The notes below the pieces were generated by a model. The model saw only the letters and a program-made list of their open reading frames with translations, did not search any database and was not told the DNA's origin. The translations under genes were made by a program, and so were the position numbers. This document shows, one piece after another, positions 8,683-18,580 of a DNA stretch of 64,000 nucleotides. Numbering within the stretch: position 1 is the first letter of the stretch; each line of letters opens with the position of its first letter. Source of the stretch: Hypomyces perniciosus. Lineage: Eukaryota; Ascomycota; Sordariomycetes; Hypocreales; Hypocreaceae. The stretch covers positions 1,736,001 to 1,800,000 of the forward strand of contig SPDT01000001.1 in NCBI GenBank assembly GCA_008477525.1, given 5' to 3'.

Positions 8683-10436
8683 ATGGATGCGGATCTGGTC
8701 GTACGCAACGGAATAGTGGTGACAGCTTCCGATGTCTGGCCTGAGAGCGATGTTGTAATCAAGGCAAGATACGTCCATAAAATGTGGAAGTACTATTATG
8801 ATCCTAATCCCCTAATCTTTAGGATGGTGCAATTATTGCTGTAGGGCGTAACCTACCATTAAAGGATGGAGTCGAGGAGATTGATGCCCAAGGGGCTTAT
8901 GTCACTCCTGGAGGCATCGATTCCCATGTCCATTTGTCGCAGTGGTGGAATCCGGGACCAGATGACCCACAGAGGACGATCCCTACGGATGGCCAGATCC
9001 CCAATCTCGATAGCTTTACCGGAGATACATATGAGACGGGATCTAGGAGTGCCATTGCGGGGGGCACAACCACCATCCTCAGTTTCGCCCTACAGTTTCG
9101 AGAGGATGAGAGCATCATCCCAGTCATAGATGAGTACCACAAGCTTGCCGCCGGTCAGTCTTACTGCGACTACTCCTTTCACGTCATCATCACGAATCCG
9201 TCACCGCGCGTCTTGGAGCAGGACTTCCCAGTGATGGTCGAGCAATATGGCATCACAAGTGTCAAGATTTACATGACTTACGCTGCTTCCAAGCTCAGCG
9301 ACTATCAGATCCTGGATGTCCTGTACTCAGCGCGGAAGCTAGGAATCACCACTATGGTTCACGCAGAGAATGCAGACGTCGTGGACTGGATGACCGAGCA
9401 GTTGGAGAAGAAGGGCATGGTTGCGCCGCATCATCATGGGACATCCAGGCCGCCAATTGTTGAAGCAGAGGCGACAGTAAGTCATATAGTCGTCATCCTT
9501 TATTCGTGCGTCTTCGCTGCTCTTGATGACATGATTGTGGCTTTGACGCTTAGCTGAATGATACAGCTGACTCTAACATGGCAAACCTAGAACCGTGTTA
9601 TTAGCCTTTCGGAACTCATGGATACACCCATCTTGCTTGTCCATGTGTCTAGCGAACTTGCTGCAACGACCGTCCGGAACGCCCAGACGCGGCTCCTCCC
9701 GGTTCATGCTGAGACATGCCCCCATTATCTCTATCTCATGGCGGACAAGATGCGAGCCAAAGGCTTTGAAGGTATCATTAACAGCCCTCCCGTTATTTAA
9801 ATAAATCATCTAATGACGTCTCTAGGAGCTAAGTGGGTTTGCTCCCCGCCACTGCGTGAAGATTCATCAGACCTCGAGGCCATCTGGCGTGGTCTACGCA
9901 ACGGCACTTTCACCACCATCTCCTCTGACCACGCCCCAGACAGCTACCACCACCCACAGGGTAAGCAAAGATGCCTGGCTCATACGACTGAGCCTTATGG
10001 AAAGTTCAACGATATCCCAAATGGCCTTCCTGGTTTGGAAACACGTATGCCGCTGCTCTTTGAAGGCGTCTTGGATGGGAAGATCACACCGCAGAAGTTT
10101 GTTGAGTTGACGGCATCCAATCCGGCGAAGCTGTACGGCTTGGATAAGAAAGGCACCATTGCGCTAGGATTCGACGCCGACATTACCATATGGTACCCCG
10201 AGGGCGGCATTAAGCCATTTCGGTTGACGAATGACATGCTGCACCACCGGGTCGATTATACGCCATATGAGCAACGACAGTTCAGGAATTGGGCCAGGTT
10301 TACGATACTGAGGGGGAAAGTGGTTTTTAGGGAGGGAGAGCTGCTTGGAAATGTCAATGATGGGAGGTTTGTGAAGAGGGGGCGCTCGTCGCTCGCAGGA
10401 CCACGAAATGTCTGGACTTCAGAATGGAGGCCGTGA
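8683..10436 (+). CDS. Dihydropyrimidinase/hydantoinase-family amidohydrolase (paralogue 2)
   Basis: Four exons: 8683-8763, 8823-9476, 9591-9771, 9826-10436, giving 508 aa. The first intron uses a GC donor (AAG|GCAAGA) and a TTTAG acceptor; the join gives VVIKDGAIIAVGRN, as expected for the family. Metal and active-site motifs are complete: GGIDSHVHLSQ (about H62/H64), SVKIYMTYA (carboxylated Lys about 175), HAENAD, LLVHVSS, SSDHAPDSY. It keeps the same overall plan as the enzyme at 2353 (shared PNGLPG-ETRMPLLF, NPAKLYGL, YTPYE/YSPYE segments). It differs in the substrate-side loops: a longer loop after HVHLSQ (WWNPGPDDPQ) and a different segment after SSDH. The two copies therefore probably act on different ring substrates or enantiomers. 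It is the rightmost clear member of the cluster. Confidence 0.9.
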
Positions 10437-10679
10437 GATTGAGCTCGGGAGGACGAGCAATCGCTGAGAATATAAAGAATACACTGCGGAGGACTCGGCC
10501 CCGCAGGCGACGCTCTCTTGATTTCTGGAATATCTCCGTGCTTTTCCGACTAACTTATATAGCAGAAGATATTTTCGAGAATGAATTCCCCGTGTAGGTA
10601 GCTCGGACTCGACGATAAGACGGACACTGTCTAAAACGCCATCGAACACATAAAGGGTCATCATTATTAAACTCATACC

Positions 10680-11471
10680 TTACATGACGAGGTATGGCTT
10701 CTCTGCCGTAGCTTCTTCAATAGTCTCATCTGCCTCGAAATGCGTCCTCGTAAATCCACTCGGCATCTTCCCCAAACCCTCCAGCGAATTCCGAACGCCA
10801 AACACCATCGGCGGTGACCCCATAGCTAGCGTCACACACGCTGATAGTATAAGAGCATCAAATGCTCGCAATGGCCTCGTCAAAATGGCTGGCGAGCCGA
10901 TATCCCCTGGGGGCGAGAGGTCAACAAAATACCACATCCGGCCTGCTGCGTAGTACAGATTAGATGGTGCCAGCGCGCGCGAGATTACGGGTTTATCGTT
11001 GAACGGGCCCGGCACCTCAGCGGCCGCAGGGTCGACGGGAAGCGGACCCGGCGGCTCCTCACGGAGGAATTCCGACATGGCCCTCCGATACGCGTTGAAT
11101 GCCCGCACGGCGTGGGCGTCTCCAACCGCCGGCGTCTTCCGGCCGACCTCCCAAAGGTGCCGCTCCCTACCATCGGCAGTTTTGACTACGGCCCAGGTGT
11201 GGCCAACGTCTTCGCCGGAAGGGTACACCTCCTGGCCCTGCGCCGGGTCGGGACTGCGGAGGCCGAACCATATATCGACTTGTTCGCCCTCGCTCATGCA
11301 GGCGAGCATGGTCTGATAAAGCATGGCGAGATGGGTTCCGCCGCCGGGGGCATTGAGGATGAGCTCATCGGCGTAGGAGAGGACGCAGGAGCGAGAGAAG
11401 AATATGTGGCCTTGAGCGTTGAGGATTTCGTCTTTAGCTTCTTTGCCGGGGACAAAGCGCATGCGATCCAT
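10680..11471 (-). CDS. Uncharacterised protein, 263 aa
   Basis: Single exon starting at 11471 (MDRMRFVPGKEAKDEILNAQ), convergent with hydantoinase 2 (243 bp apart). I do not recognise the family. It has no obvious signal peptide. The central part is polar and Pro-rich (EEPPGPLPVDPAAAEVPGP). A hydrophobic segment near residues 205-225 (FDALILSACVTLAMGSPPMVF) could be a buried helix or a weak membrane span. The N-terminal part reads like a soluble globular domain (MLYQTMLACMSEGEQVDIWFG, GHTWAVVKTADGRERHLWEVG). The region is GC-richer than its surroundings. Whether it belongs to the catabolic cluster is open: no TCGG-N6-CCGA site was seen on its upstream side (11472-12504). Confidence 0.7.
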   Translation of the reverse strand: MDRMRFVPGKEAKDEILNAQGHIFFSRSCVLSYADELILNAPGGGTHLAMLYQTMLACMSEGEQVDIWFGLRSPDPAQGQEVYPSGEDVGHTWAVVKTADGRERHLWEVGRKTPAVGDAHAVRAFNAYRRAMSEFLREEPPGPLPVDPAAAEVPGPFNDKPVISRALAPSNLYYAAGRMWYFVDLSPPGDIGSPAILTRPLRAFDALILSACVTLAMGSPPMVFGVRNSLEGLGKMPSGFTRTHFEADETIEEATAEKPYLVM

Positions 11472-12504
11472 TATGGCGGGATCAGTACTACTGGGAATTT
11501 ATCCATCTTGACCGAATTCTGTTTCACTACGGAGTATCATGTTCCACGAGGCTGATGTTAGCTATCCAGAATGTGGCGGCAGCTGAGCCGTAACTCGTAT
11601 TATGGATGTCGATCACAGCTTGCCAACTCGCATCCAATTCTGATGCTCTACCGACGACATTTCCCTTTCCTCGAAGATGAAGATGCATTGACCTGCAAAC
11701 GTCGCCGACTCTCGCCAAGCTCCGCCCAACCCCCGGACAGAAGCACGAATAAGTCCGTCCCGAAGGCGTCGGATTGTCGCCGCGATGTTCCTAACCCTTT
11801 CCCATCGGGGACCTTCATACATACCTACCTAGGCCTAGGTATGTATGCATGATTAAGCAAGCATGGAAAGCTGTTTAGCGTCAATGACGGCGCGCACGCC
11901 ATGGTCGCCGAAAATTCGCACATCCATCTTATTATTATCGCCGTCTCGGCGTCCAGAGCCAAAAGCTAGGGCCAACACTAGAGCAATCGGCGACTGTTGC
12001 ATCATCTAATACAGTGGTGATGAGAAAACCCGGCGTCTTGGTGCTAGTCTGTGTAAAGTACTCCGTACGATGTACTCGGTAAGGAAAATAGTACGAAAGA
12101 TTTGGATCAAACTGACCGATCGAAAAGCTCCCCGAAACTTATTGTCCGGCGACTTATACGGAGTACGCTTGGCAACTCGGGGTCCTGGCCTAGTGCTCCG
12201 TTTGCGTCATAAAAAATAGCACAAGAGTGATTTATAAATGAAGACTGAGGTTTCTCGGGGTTATTCTCCGGCGACCTTGGATGGACTCGGACTGTCGGCT
12301 TATATATAATACATACTTCTCCTACACTTGGCAATTCTGGCCTCTTCATAGTCCTTGCATCTTGCTTTCGATTTTTAAATACACGATAGATCTGACGTCT
12401 CCTGCATGACCTTTACGATTCACGACTGTTCTCTGCTTTTGAATTTTAAGTTTGCTCGGTTCTCTTAATTCCTTGACATTTTGAACTTGGTTCCGTTGAT
12501 CACC
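11472..12504. other. Intergenic, divergent promoters
   Basis: No supported gene. It contains copies of the dispersed motif (GTACTCCGTAC at 12058-12068, TACGGAGTAC at 12157-12166) and TA-rich leader sequence near 12296-12315 upstream of the sulfur transporter. Confidence 0.6.
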
Positions 12505-13553
12505 ATGACCTCCTCCTTTCTCTCCGGTGCTGCCTTTGGGGCTGCCATGATGATGGCTGGCTTCCATCAGCCTTCCATCGTCATTGCTCAGATGAAATTT
12601 GAGAATTGGCATATGGTACAAGCCTTCCTCGCGGCAACAGCGAGTAGCGCGTAAATCTCTCTCTCTCATCCCCATGTTCCACAGGTCATCTAACCAACCA
12701 TCCACATAGTGCCATCTATGCCATCGCAGAGAGACTCGGCTATGTCAAGCTAAAACCAAGAAGCTCTTCGCCTATGGGCTTCTTTGCCAAGTACGACGGC
12801 AATATCGTCGGCGGCGCTCTCCTCGGTGCTGGAATGGCCCTTTCTGGCTCATGTCCAGGCACGCTCTACGCTCAGCTAGCCGCTGGCGTTCACACCGGCT
12901 TCCATGCCCTGGATGGAGCAATACTCGGTGGTCTCCTCTGGACTGGCTTCCTTTCCAAGGTCGTCAAGAAGAACAGGGACAAAACACATGCCAGTCCCAT
13001 AACCGTCACCGTGAACGAACAACTCGGCATCTCGAAGGGCGCTGCATTGGCCCTCATCGAAGCCACCTTCTTCGCTGCCCTGGCTATCACGACAGTGTAT
13101 ACTCCCAAGTATCCTGGTGTCAAGGTCATCGGTGCTGTTGGCGGCCTCCTGATTGGGCTTAGCCAGCTCTTCTCTATCGTGACACGAAAGTCTATGTTGG
13201 GCATATCAGGATCATACGAAGAGTTTGGCAACTTCTTCTGGTGGCTCGTCAAGGGAGCAGAACCTAATACAAAGCCTCAGTCATATCAATCCATGGTGTT
13301 TGCTGCAGGTAGCGTAGCTGGGGCTTGGGGTCTGCTACAAGCTGTACCGTCCTTAGCGGGTGCTCCTGTCTTTGAGGTCCCGCCGTTGCTGGCAATGGTA
13401 GGAGGTGTCATGATGGCCGTGGGATCGCGGATGGCTGGCGGTTGCACGTCAGGGCATGGGATCAGTGGATTATCGTTGTTGTCCATGTCTAGCATGATTA
13501 CCATGGCGACCGCCTTTGCCATGGGAGCACTGGTCGCACCATTGATCTACTAA
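12505..13553 (+). CDS. YeeE/YedE-family (DUF395, TsuA-like) sulfur transporter
   Basis: Two exons, 12505-12650 and 12710-13553, 329 aa. The join (AGC GC|T GCC) restores ATASSAAIYAIAERLGY. The protein is almost entirely hydrophobic helices with two family hallmarks in the two repeats: GSCPGTLYAQ (about residue 85) and GGCTSGHGISG (near residue 295). In bacterial TsuA these conserved cysteines line a path for thiosulfate. Length matches the family. It is probably a plasma-membrane importer of thiosulfate or another small sulfur compound; substrate is inferred from the family. It is convergent with the RidA gene 68 bp downstream. No evidence ties it to the hydantoinase cluster other than proximity. 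Confidence 0.88.
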
Positions 13554-13621
13554 TATCGATGCCATCTCTCTGCAATCAATTTGCAGAGGCGCTTTCTTTT
13601 GCATAGATGATGGAGCTCAAC

Positions 13622-14076
13622 TCATTTATCCGCCTGTCCGCATCCCTTCTTGGCCGTTACTTCAATCTCAATCCTCATCTCCTCTTTCATTAACGCGGAC
13701 TGCACCATGGTCGCCGCAGGTCGCACTTCGCCAAACCACTTCTTCAGCACCGGCCAAGTTTTCGGAAAGTCGTTGCGATCTGGGAGGATATACCGCACGC
13801 GGACAACGTCAGACATGGAGGAGCCAGCCTCTTTCAGTGCCTTGTCGATATTGGCAAGTGTTTGCTCCGTTTGCTCAGCAATATCTGGTGAGATTTGGTC
13901 GGTCTGGTAGTCATAGCTGTGCACAGATCAGAGTTATGATTGGAAACATCGAGGTCAAGCAATGAAGCTCACCCCGTAGTGCCTGAGACGATGACCCAGT
14001 CGTCGACAACGACGGCGCGGGAGTATCCTATCTCCGCCTCAAAGGCAGAGCCAGAAGAGATGTTTTGGCGGGGCAT
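13622..14076 (-). CDS. RidA/YjgF/YER057c/UK114-family protein
   Basis: Two exons, 14076-13973 and 13916-13622, 132 aa. The start MPRQNISSG and the join VSGTTG-YDYQTDQIS are typical of the family. ANIDKALKEAGSSMSDVVRVRYIL, VRPAATMV and the final RIEIEVTA complete the chorismate-mutase-like fold, which forms trimers. Classical RidA deaminates reactive enamine/imine intermediates using an Arg in the FPARS-type motif. Here the aligned segment is RPAAT, so that Arg appears to be replaced by Ala, as in non-archetypal Rid subfamilies. Function may therefore not be standard deamination. Pyrimidine-catabolic operons of bacteria include a Rid protein (RutC), so a link to the nearby cluster is conceivable but unproven. 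Confidence 0.88.
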
Positions 14077-14437
14077 GTCGTTCGTGTAATATCGGCTGGT
14101 TTCTGAATGCGCTTAGATACGAGTATTGACTTTGGATCCTCAATGCCGAATTAATGATGACGAGAGAATGATGTATGAGTCACCTCTTTCCAGTGCTCTC
14201 CACACAGTCGAGGAGGGGTCTGTTTCCTGAAGCGGACGCCACCCAAAGATTCACGCCGTACGAAGTACTTCGTACTTGGCTTCTAATGCGCCCGCGTATC
14301 GTCAAATCGGAAATTGGTATATCGACTTGATAATCATACAGGCAAGGTATAGTATAGCAGAGAGGTTGGTACATAGATTTGCAGATATTTTTGTCGTGGT
14401 ATACATGTATTGTACTTGGTACAGCTCGTTCGATTCA
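14077..14437. other. Intergenic with 18-bp perfect palindrome
   Basis: No gene. It is the upstream region of the RidA gene and the downstream region of the AIM41 gene. GTACGAAGTACTTCGTAC at 14258-14275 is a perfect palindrome built from two inverted copies of the dispersed TACTTCGTA motif. Confidence 0.7.
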
Positions 14438-15058
14438 TTAACTCGTCATCTCCTTGACCATGCTGGCAATGGTCTTCTTATCCACATCCTTGCCCTCGAG
14501 AGCACCGGATATGCGCTTCATCACATCGCCCATCAGAGACTTCCCAGCCGTGCCAGCGCTCTTGGAAGCCTCGACCGCATCTTGAATAATGGCCTTGAGC
14601 TCAGCTTCCCCGATTGTTTGAATGCCGCTGCCGGCCACGTATTCTTCCAATATTTGGATCTGCTGCTGCTCCTTGTCGACGAGATCTTCTCTTCCTGCAG
14701 CCTTGGCATCTGCAATGGCGTCCTGCGCGCTCTTTTGGAGCTTCCGTATTAAAGCGAGGAGCTGCACATCGGTTCGGATCGGCGAAGAGGTCTTGGAGGC
14801 ATTGAGGTTTGCCGCCATAATAGCCCTGAGAACAGACAGTCGTGGCGTGTCCTTGGCTCGCATTGCTGTCTTGAGCTCGCCCTTGAGCTTCTGCAACAGT
14901 GGTGGCGGGGCATCTTCTGAGGTTGAGTAGAATCGGGATACTGCTGGCATTGAGAGACGGCACGTCCTAGAAAGGACTTGAGGTGTCCGCGAGCACCGAA
15001 GTGCCGTGAGCAGATGCATCGTGGGCTTGGAGGCTGCCATTGGATCGATGCGAAGCAA
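14438..15058 (-). CDS. AIM41: Mitochondrial Aim41/YqeY (GatB-YqeY domain) protein
   Basis: Single exon, 206 aa. An Arg/Ser-rich, acid-poor N terminus (residues about 1-46, ending RFYSTSED) looks like a mitochondrial presequence. The rest is a YqeY domain: LKGELKTAMRAKDTPRLSVLRAIMAAN, then EEYVAGSGIQTIGEAELKAIIQ and GKSLMGDVMKRISGALEGKDVDK. YqeY resembles the tail domain of GatB, which helps tRNA-dependent amidation. Yeast Aim41 is a mitochondrial protein of uncertain role (altered inheritance of mitochondria). In-frame Met7 and Met14 are alternative starts; all keep the presequence. Confidence 0.9.
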   Translation of the reverse strand: MLRIDPMAASKPTMHLLTALRCSRTPQVLSRTCRLSMPAVSRFYSTSEDAPPPLLQKLKGELKTAMRAKDTPRLSVLRAIMAANLNASKTSSPIRTDVQLLALIRKLQKSAQDAIADAKAAGREDLVDKEQQQIQILEEYVAGSGIQTIGEAELKAIIQDAVEASKSAGTAGKSLMGDVMKRISGALEGKDVDKKTIASMVKEMTS

Positions 15059-16822
15059 TAGGTTGCGTCTGGAGTGATCGGGTTAGAAAAAAATCACCTG
15101 TTGTTGTAGCGGTGAGTATAGGGTAGGCGCTTAAGACCTTGCTTAAGGACTAGTGTGTACTAATACTACCTAATGTGACAGGACAGCTAATAGTTCATAA
15201 CTCTGTCAAATATGAGACAGAGAAGACAAAAGGAGGCTCAGAAGATTTCTATACTAGCAAAAAAGCTTGTTATTATTGATCCCGAACAAGGCAATGGCAT
15301 CAATCAATGCTTCACACAGAGATCTATCTCGGCTGGTGGCTGGCAAGCCACTGGTCCATCTGAGCGGCGCCATATCACCTGACCATTTTATGGCGCTCCC
15401 ACTTTGACGCACCAGCAAGGATCTCTCCGATCCGAACCCAGGATCAAAGGACTGAGTACGGAGTATCGCCGGACATTTAGCAGGTAGACTAATAGATACG
15501 AATCGCCGCGGGCCCGGGGAATAACATTACTAGTAAATACTACTCCGTACTATACTAGTAGTTACAGAGGTGTTTATACTATTATACCGTGTCTGGTGCA
15601 CAATTCTAGAGACATAATCCTCGTACAAAACAAAAAACATCCTCCCTCATCTGCACGCAGCCCAATCGGCGTGTTGGCCAGCAGTGGGTTTGGCGACGCG
15701 GAATCGGGACACGTACCAGACGCCATCCTTTACCGGCTGCTGCAACTCAAGTTACCACTAATTTGTATGTACGAGTATGTAAGGTAGTAGCAGTAGCAGT
15801 AGCAGCCGCCGGCTCGTGTAATTCATCGCCCGCGGCTTGGCTTACCTGACCCGACCCGACATGACCTTACGAGTACGGCTCGCTTCCAGCTCATGCGATT
15901 CGAGAGCCATTGTACTGGTAGCGAGCTTGACGGACCGACATTGTACATATTTCGTAAACGCACACATGACCCGCGTGTACGAAGTAGGATCGGCGGAAAA
16001 TCTCGCTGAGGTGAGGTAGGTGAATGTCCTCCTGCGTTGCATTCTCCGTGTTGTTCCCCAGTGCCCCTGAATGCTGAATGCTGGGCACACACCACCATAC
16101 ATACATACTACATACACCACCACGCGCGTTTTGCTCCTTTCGCCCAACACACACGACAAGAGAAAGTCCAGACCAAAGATGGAACGCATTTTGGGGGCCA
16201 GCAGTCCATCTCTCACCTATTGGATGCCACCTCGGTGCCCCAAAAGCGGGCAGGACCACCAGCATCAGAAGCGACCACCGTTACTCCGTACTCCGTAGTG
16301 CTGCTGCCACTGCGGCTGCCACTGCGGTCTCGGTCTCTGCCCTATCAGAACACCTCCGTGCAACCCTCCGAAGATACATATCCATGCACAACCCCCTCCG
16401 ATCTCCAGCCGATCCCGGACTTATACTCATTCGTACCTACAATGGATCTGAGCTGCCAGCCCGCATCTGGTTAAGGCAAGTACCGGACGTCAACGCCACC
16501 TGCCATCCCGATCCACCACAAACCTTCTTTCGACTACCGTCCATCCTCCTAGTTTCTCGTTTCCCTCTTCCCTCTATCATTTCCATGTCCTTGTCCGCCG
16601 CCCGAGAAGCCACCCAAAAAAAACTGAAACAAGTCTGAGGCCGCCTTGGAAGCGATGTGTCCGTTGAATCCTGGGCCAAATGACCCATCGCCAAAATACC
16701 TGCCGTACCCAACATACCTGTGCGATCCAAAACAGGTGCTCGTCCACCGGTATCCAGAAGACATGGTCTATGGTCCTTGAACCAGGATGCGGCCTAATTG
16801 GACCCGAGTCTCATGGCCCTCT
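15059..16822. other. Gene-poor intergenic stretch
   Basis: No gene supported. It holds several copies of the dispersed motif (near 15459, 15540 and doubled at 16283-16296), short GTA/GCA repeats near 15785-15810, and polypyrimidine runs. Open frames here lack family similarity and coding-like composition. Confidence 0.6.
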
Positions 16823-18580
16823 TTAACGACGGGGCTTTTGGCCGATAAAGACATACCTAGGCGGATACCCGTAAGCCTCTATGCACCACAAAGACCGCCT
16901 GAGAAGTTGGCGTTGACTCACAGAGGAAAATAGGCCTGTTAGTATCATTAATCTCGCTGTTAGCCGATACCTGTCTTGGGAAAACTGCCATTTGATATCA
17001 ACTGTCCTGGGTCTATACCTTGAACGAAGGGTTGCTGGCCTCGCCCCTGGCCTGTGCTACTAAGAGCTGGAATTCCTCCAAAGGCATCCTGGAGCCAAAC
17101 GGATCATGTCAACAATCGGCGTTGATGCCAGTGGCGGAAACGGCTCGACTTACCCTCGCATATGCGTGAACGGATACAGTCCCGTCGAGTATAGCAGCTG
17201 GCTTACGTTGCCGTTGTTTGCTGCACCAATACCACGATCACGAGGGTCTGCAAACGTCACCAGAGTCATCAGATACTGTGTCTCCCAGCGACAGTGGTTA
17301 ATATGCCCTACCAGTTGACCACGCGCACATAGGCAGGGTCAGGAGCCTCGATTCAATCTCGATGAACCCGACACTTCTCATCCACTCTGTGAGATGCAGG
17401 GCTGCTCGGGGGTCCTTGTGGGCGTGCATCGCTTCGAGATAGCCACTCGACCATCTTGATAGAGCGTGATCTACCCAGTTCAGTAGGTTCAACTCCCCCT
17501 AGAAGGATAGGGAAATGGAGGACTTGCCTCTGGATAATGTTCCGTTATCTGACTGGGCATTGAAATAGATCTCTACCATCTGGCACCAACCGCCCGGCTG
17601 GAGAACACGGTATATATCTCGCAAATAACTTCGCCATCGGTTCGCATGAATCCCGCCGGCAATCATCTGACTGTGAACGACATCAAAATGGTTGGAAGGA
17701 AATGTGAAGCTACCATATCATCCTGTACTCAGTCATCGCTCGTGGCTTTGGGGAGTCGCGCATGTTTGCCTCTGGCTACTTACCTTCCATTCAGATCGTC
17801 GACCTGCAGTTCGAGATTACCAGGGGTCTCGTCCGGGATCATGTGTGGGCTAATGTCTATCCCTAAAACCTGTGTATTGGACTGTCAGCGCAACTAGTCT
17901 TTGAAAGTTTTTCTGGTTGGGCCCAAGATAACGGGGTGTCTGAGGATCCAGTGGATATGGCTGCCTTTCCCTGCTATGACATTTCGAACCTGGATGTGGT
18001 GACAACGGTGGCGATGGTTTCTGGTCTTACTGTCCCTCCTGACCGTTTGGGTGACGACCCTTTGACGGACAGCTTTGATTTTAACCCACGGTTGCACCGT
18101 CTATTCCGAGTCGTAACGCCTGGGGAACTTGAAGAAGCCAAGGGAATGGGGTCATCGACATACCTCTGCGTCGGGAAACTGCAGAGCAACATCAACCGCC
18201 CAATCCGCCGCGCCGTAGCCACAGTCAAGGATTCTCCTCGGCGAGCTTACGGGGGGAAAGATCAGTCTTTCGTCGAAAACCTTGCCAAGAACAGTATGCA
18301 TCATCCCCAAGCGCTCTGCTTCTTCCTATGGCACAAGTTAGGAACCATCTGAAAACGTCGATTACGGCCTTGGCGAGGTAGCGGTGGAATGTGCCCTACT
18401 TCATCGATTGGCGCGAAGTATATGCCATTTGATAAGGCATGTTGCTGGTACGTTCGATCACAGTAGTCGACCGTCTCTATGACCGTCTCATCAAGAGGGA
18501 TGGTCCCATCTCTGGGGAGACCGGTTAGCAATACTGTTAGCTTGTCCGGAGTCGAAGGGTGGCTCTGACTCTGGATCCAT
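16823..18580 (-). CDS. LaeA-like SAM-dependent methyltransferase, 10 exons
   Basis: Exons: 18580-18570, 18511-18400, 18325-18164, 17869-17784, 17709-17528, 17470-17312, 17247-17154, 17088-17019, 16935-16922 and 16856-16823; 307 aa, typical length. Reading order: RTYQQHALSNGIYFAPIDEEEAERL, then motif I (RILDCGYGAADWAVDVA) and post-I (EVLGIDISPHMIP). Next come FDVVHSQMIAGGI, the PGGWCQMVEIYFNAQSDNG segment, DPRAALHLTEWMRSVGF, CAWSTDPRDRGIG, and the C-terminal AYFPLYVFIGQKP. These are the usual landmarks of fungal LaeA/TdiE-like methyltransferases, which act in secondary metabolism and development or on small-molecule substrates. One intron (17471-17527) has a GC donor; exons 1 (11 nt) and 9 (14 nt) are very small. 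The first exon and start are the least certain part. The enzyme looks intact. Confidence 0.85.

Noticed and set aside
16078..16638. 186-codon plus-strand frame downstream of the methyltransferase
   Set aside because: Low-complexity Ser/Pro/His composition with the dispersed motif inside it and no similarity; more likely intergenic.
17936..18352. 138-codon plus-strand open frame
   Set aside because: It overlaps exon 3 and intron 3 of the well-supported minus-strand methyltransferase and has no family similarity.
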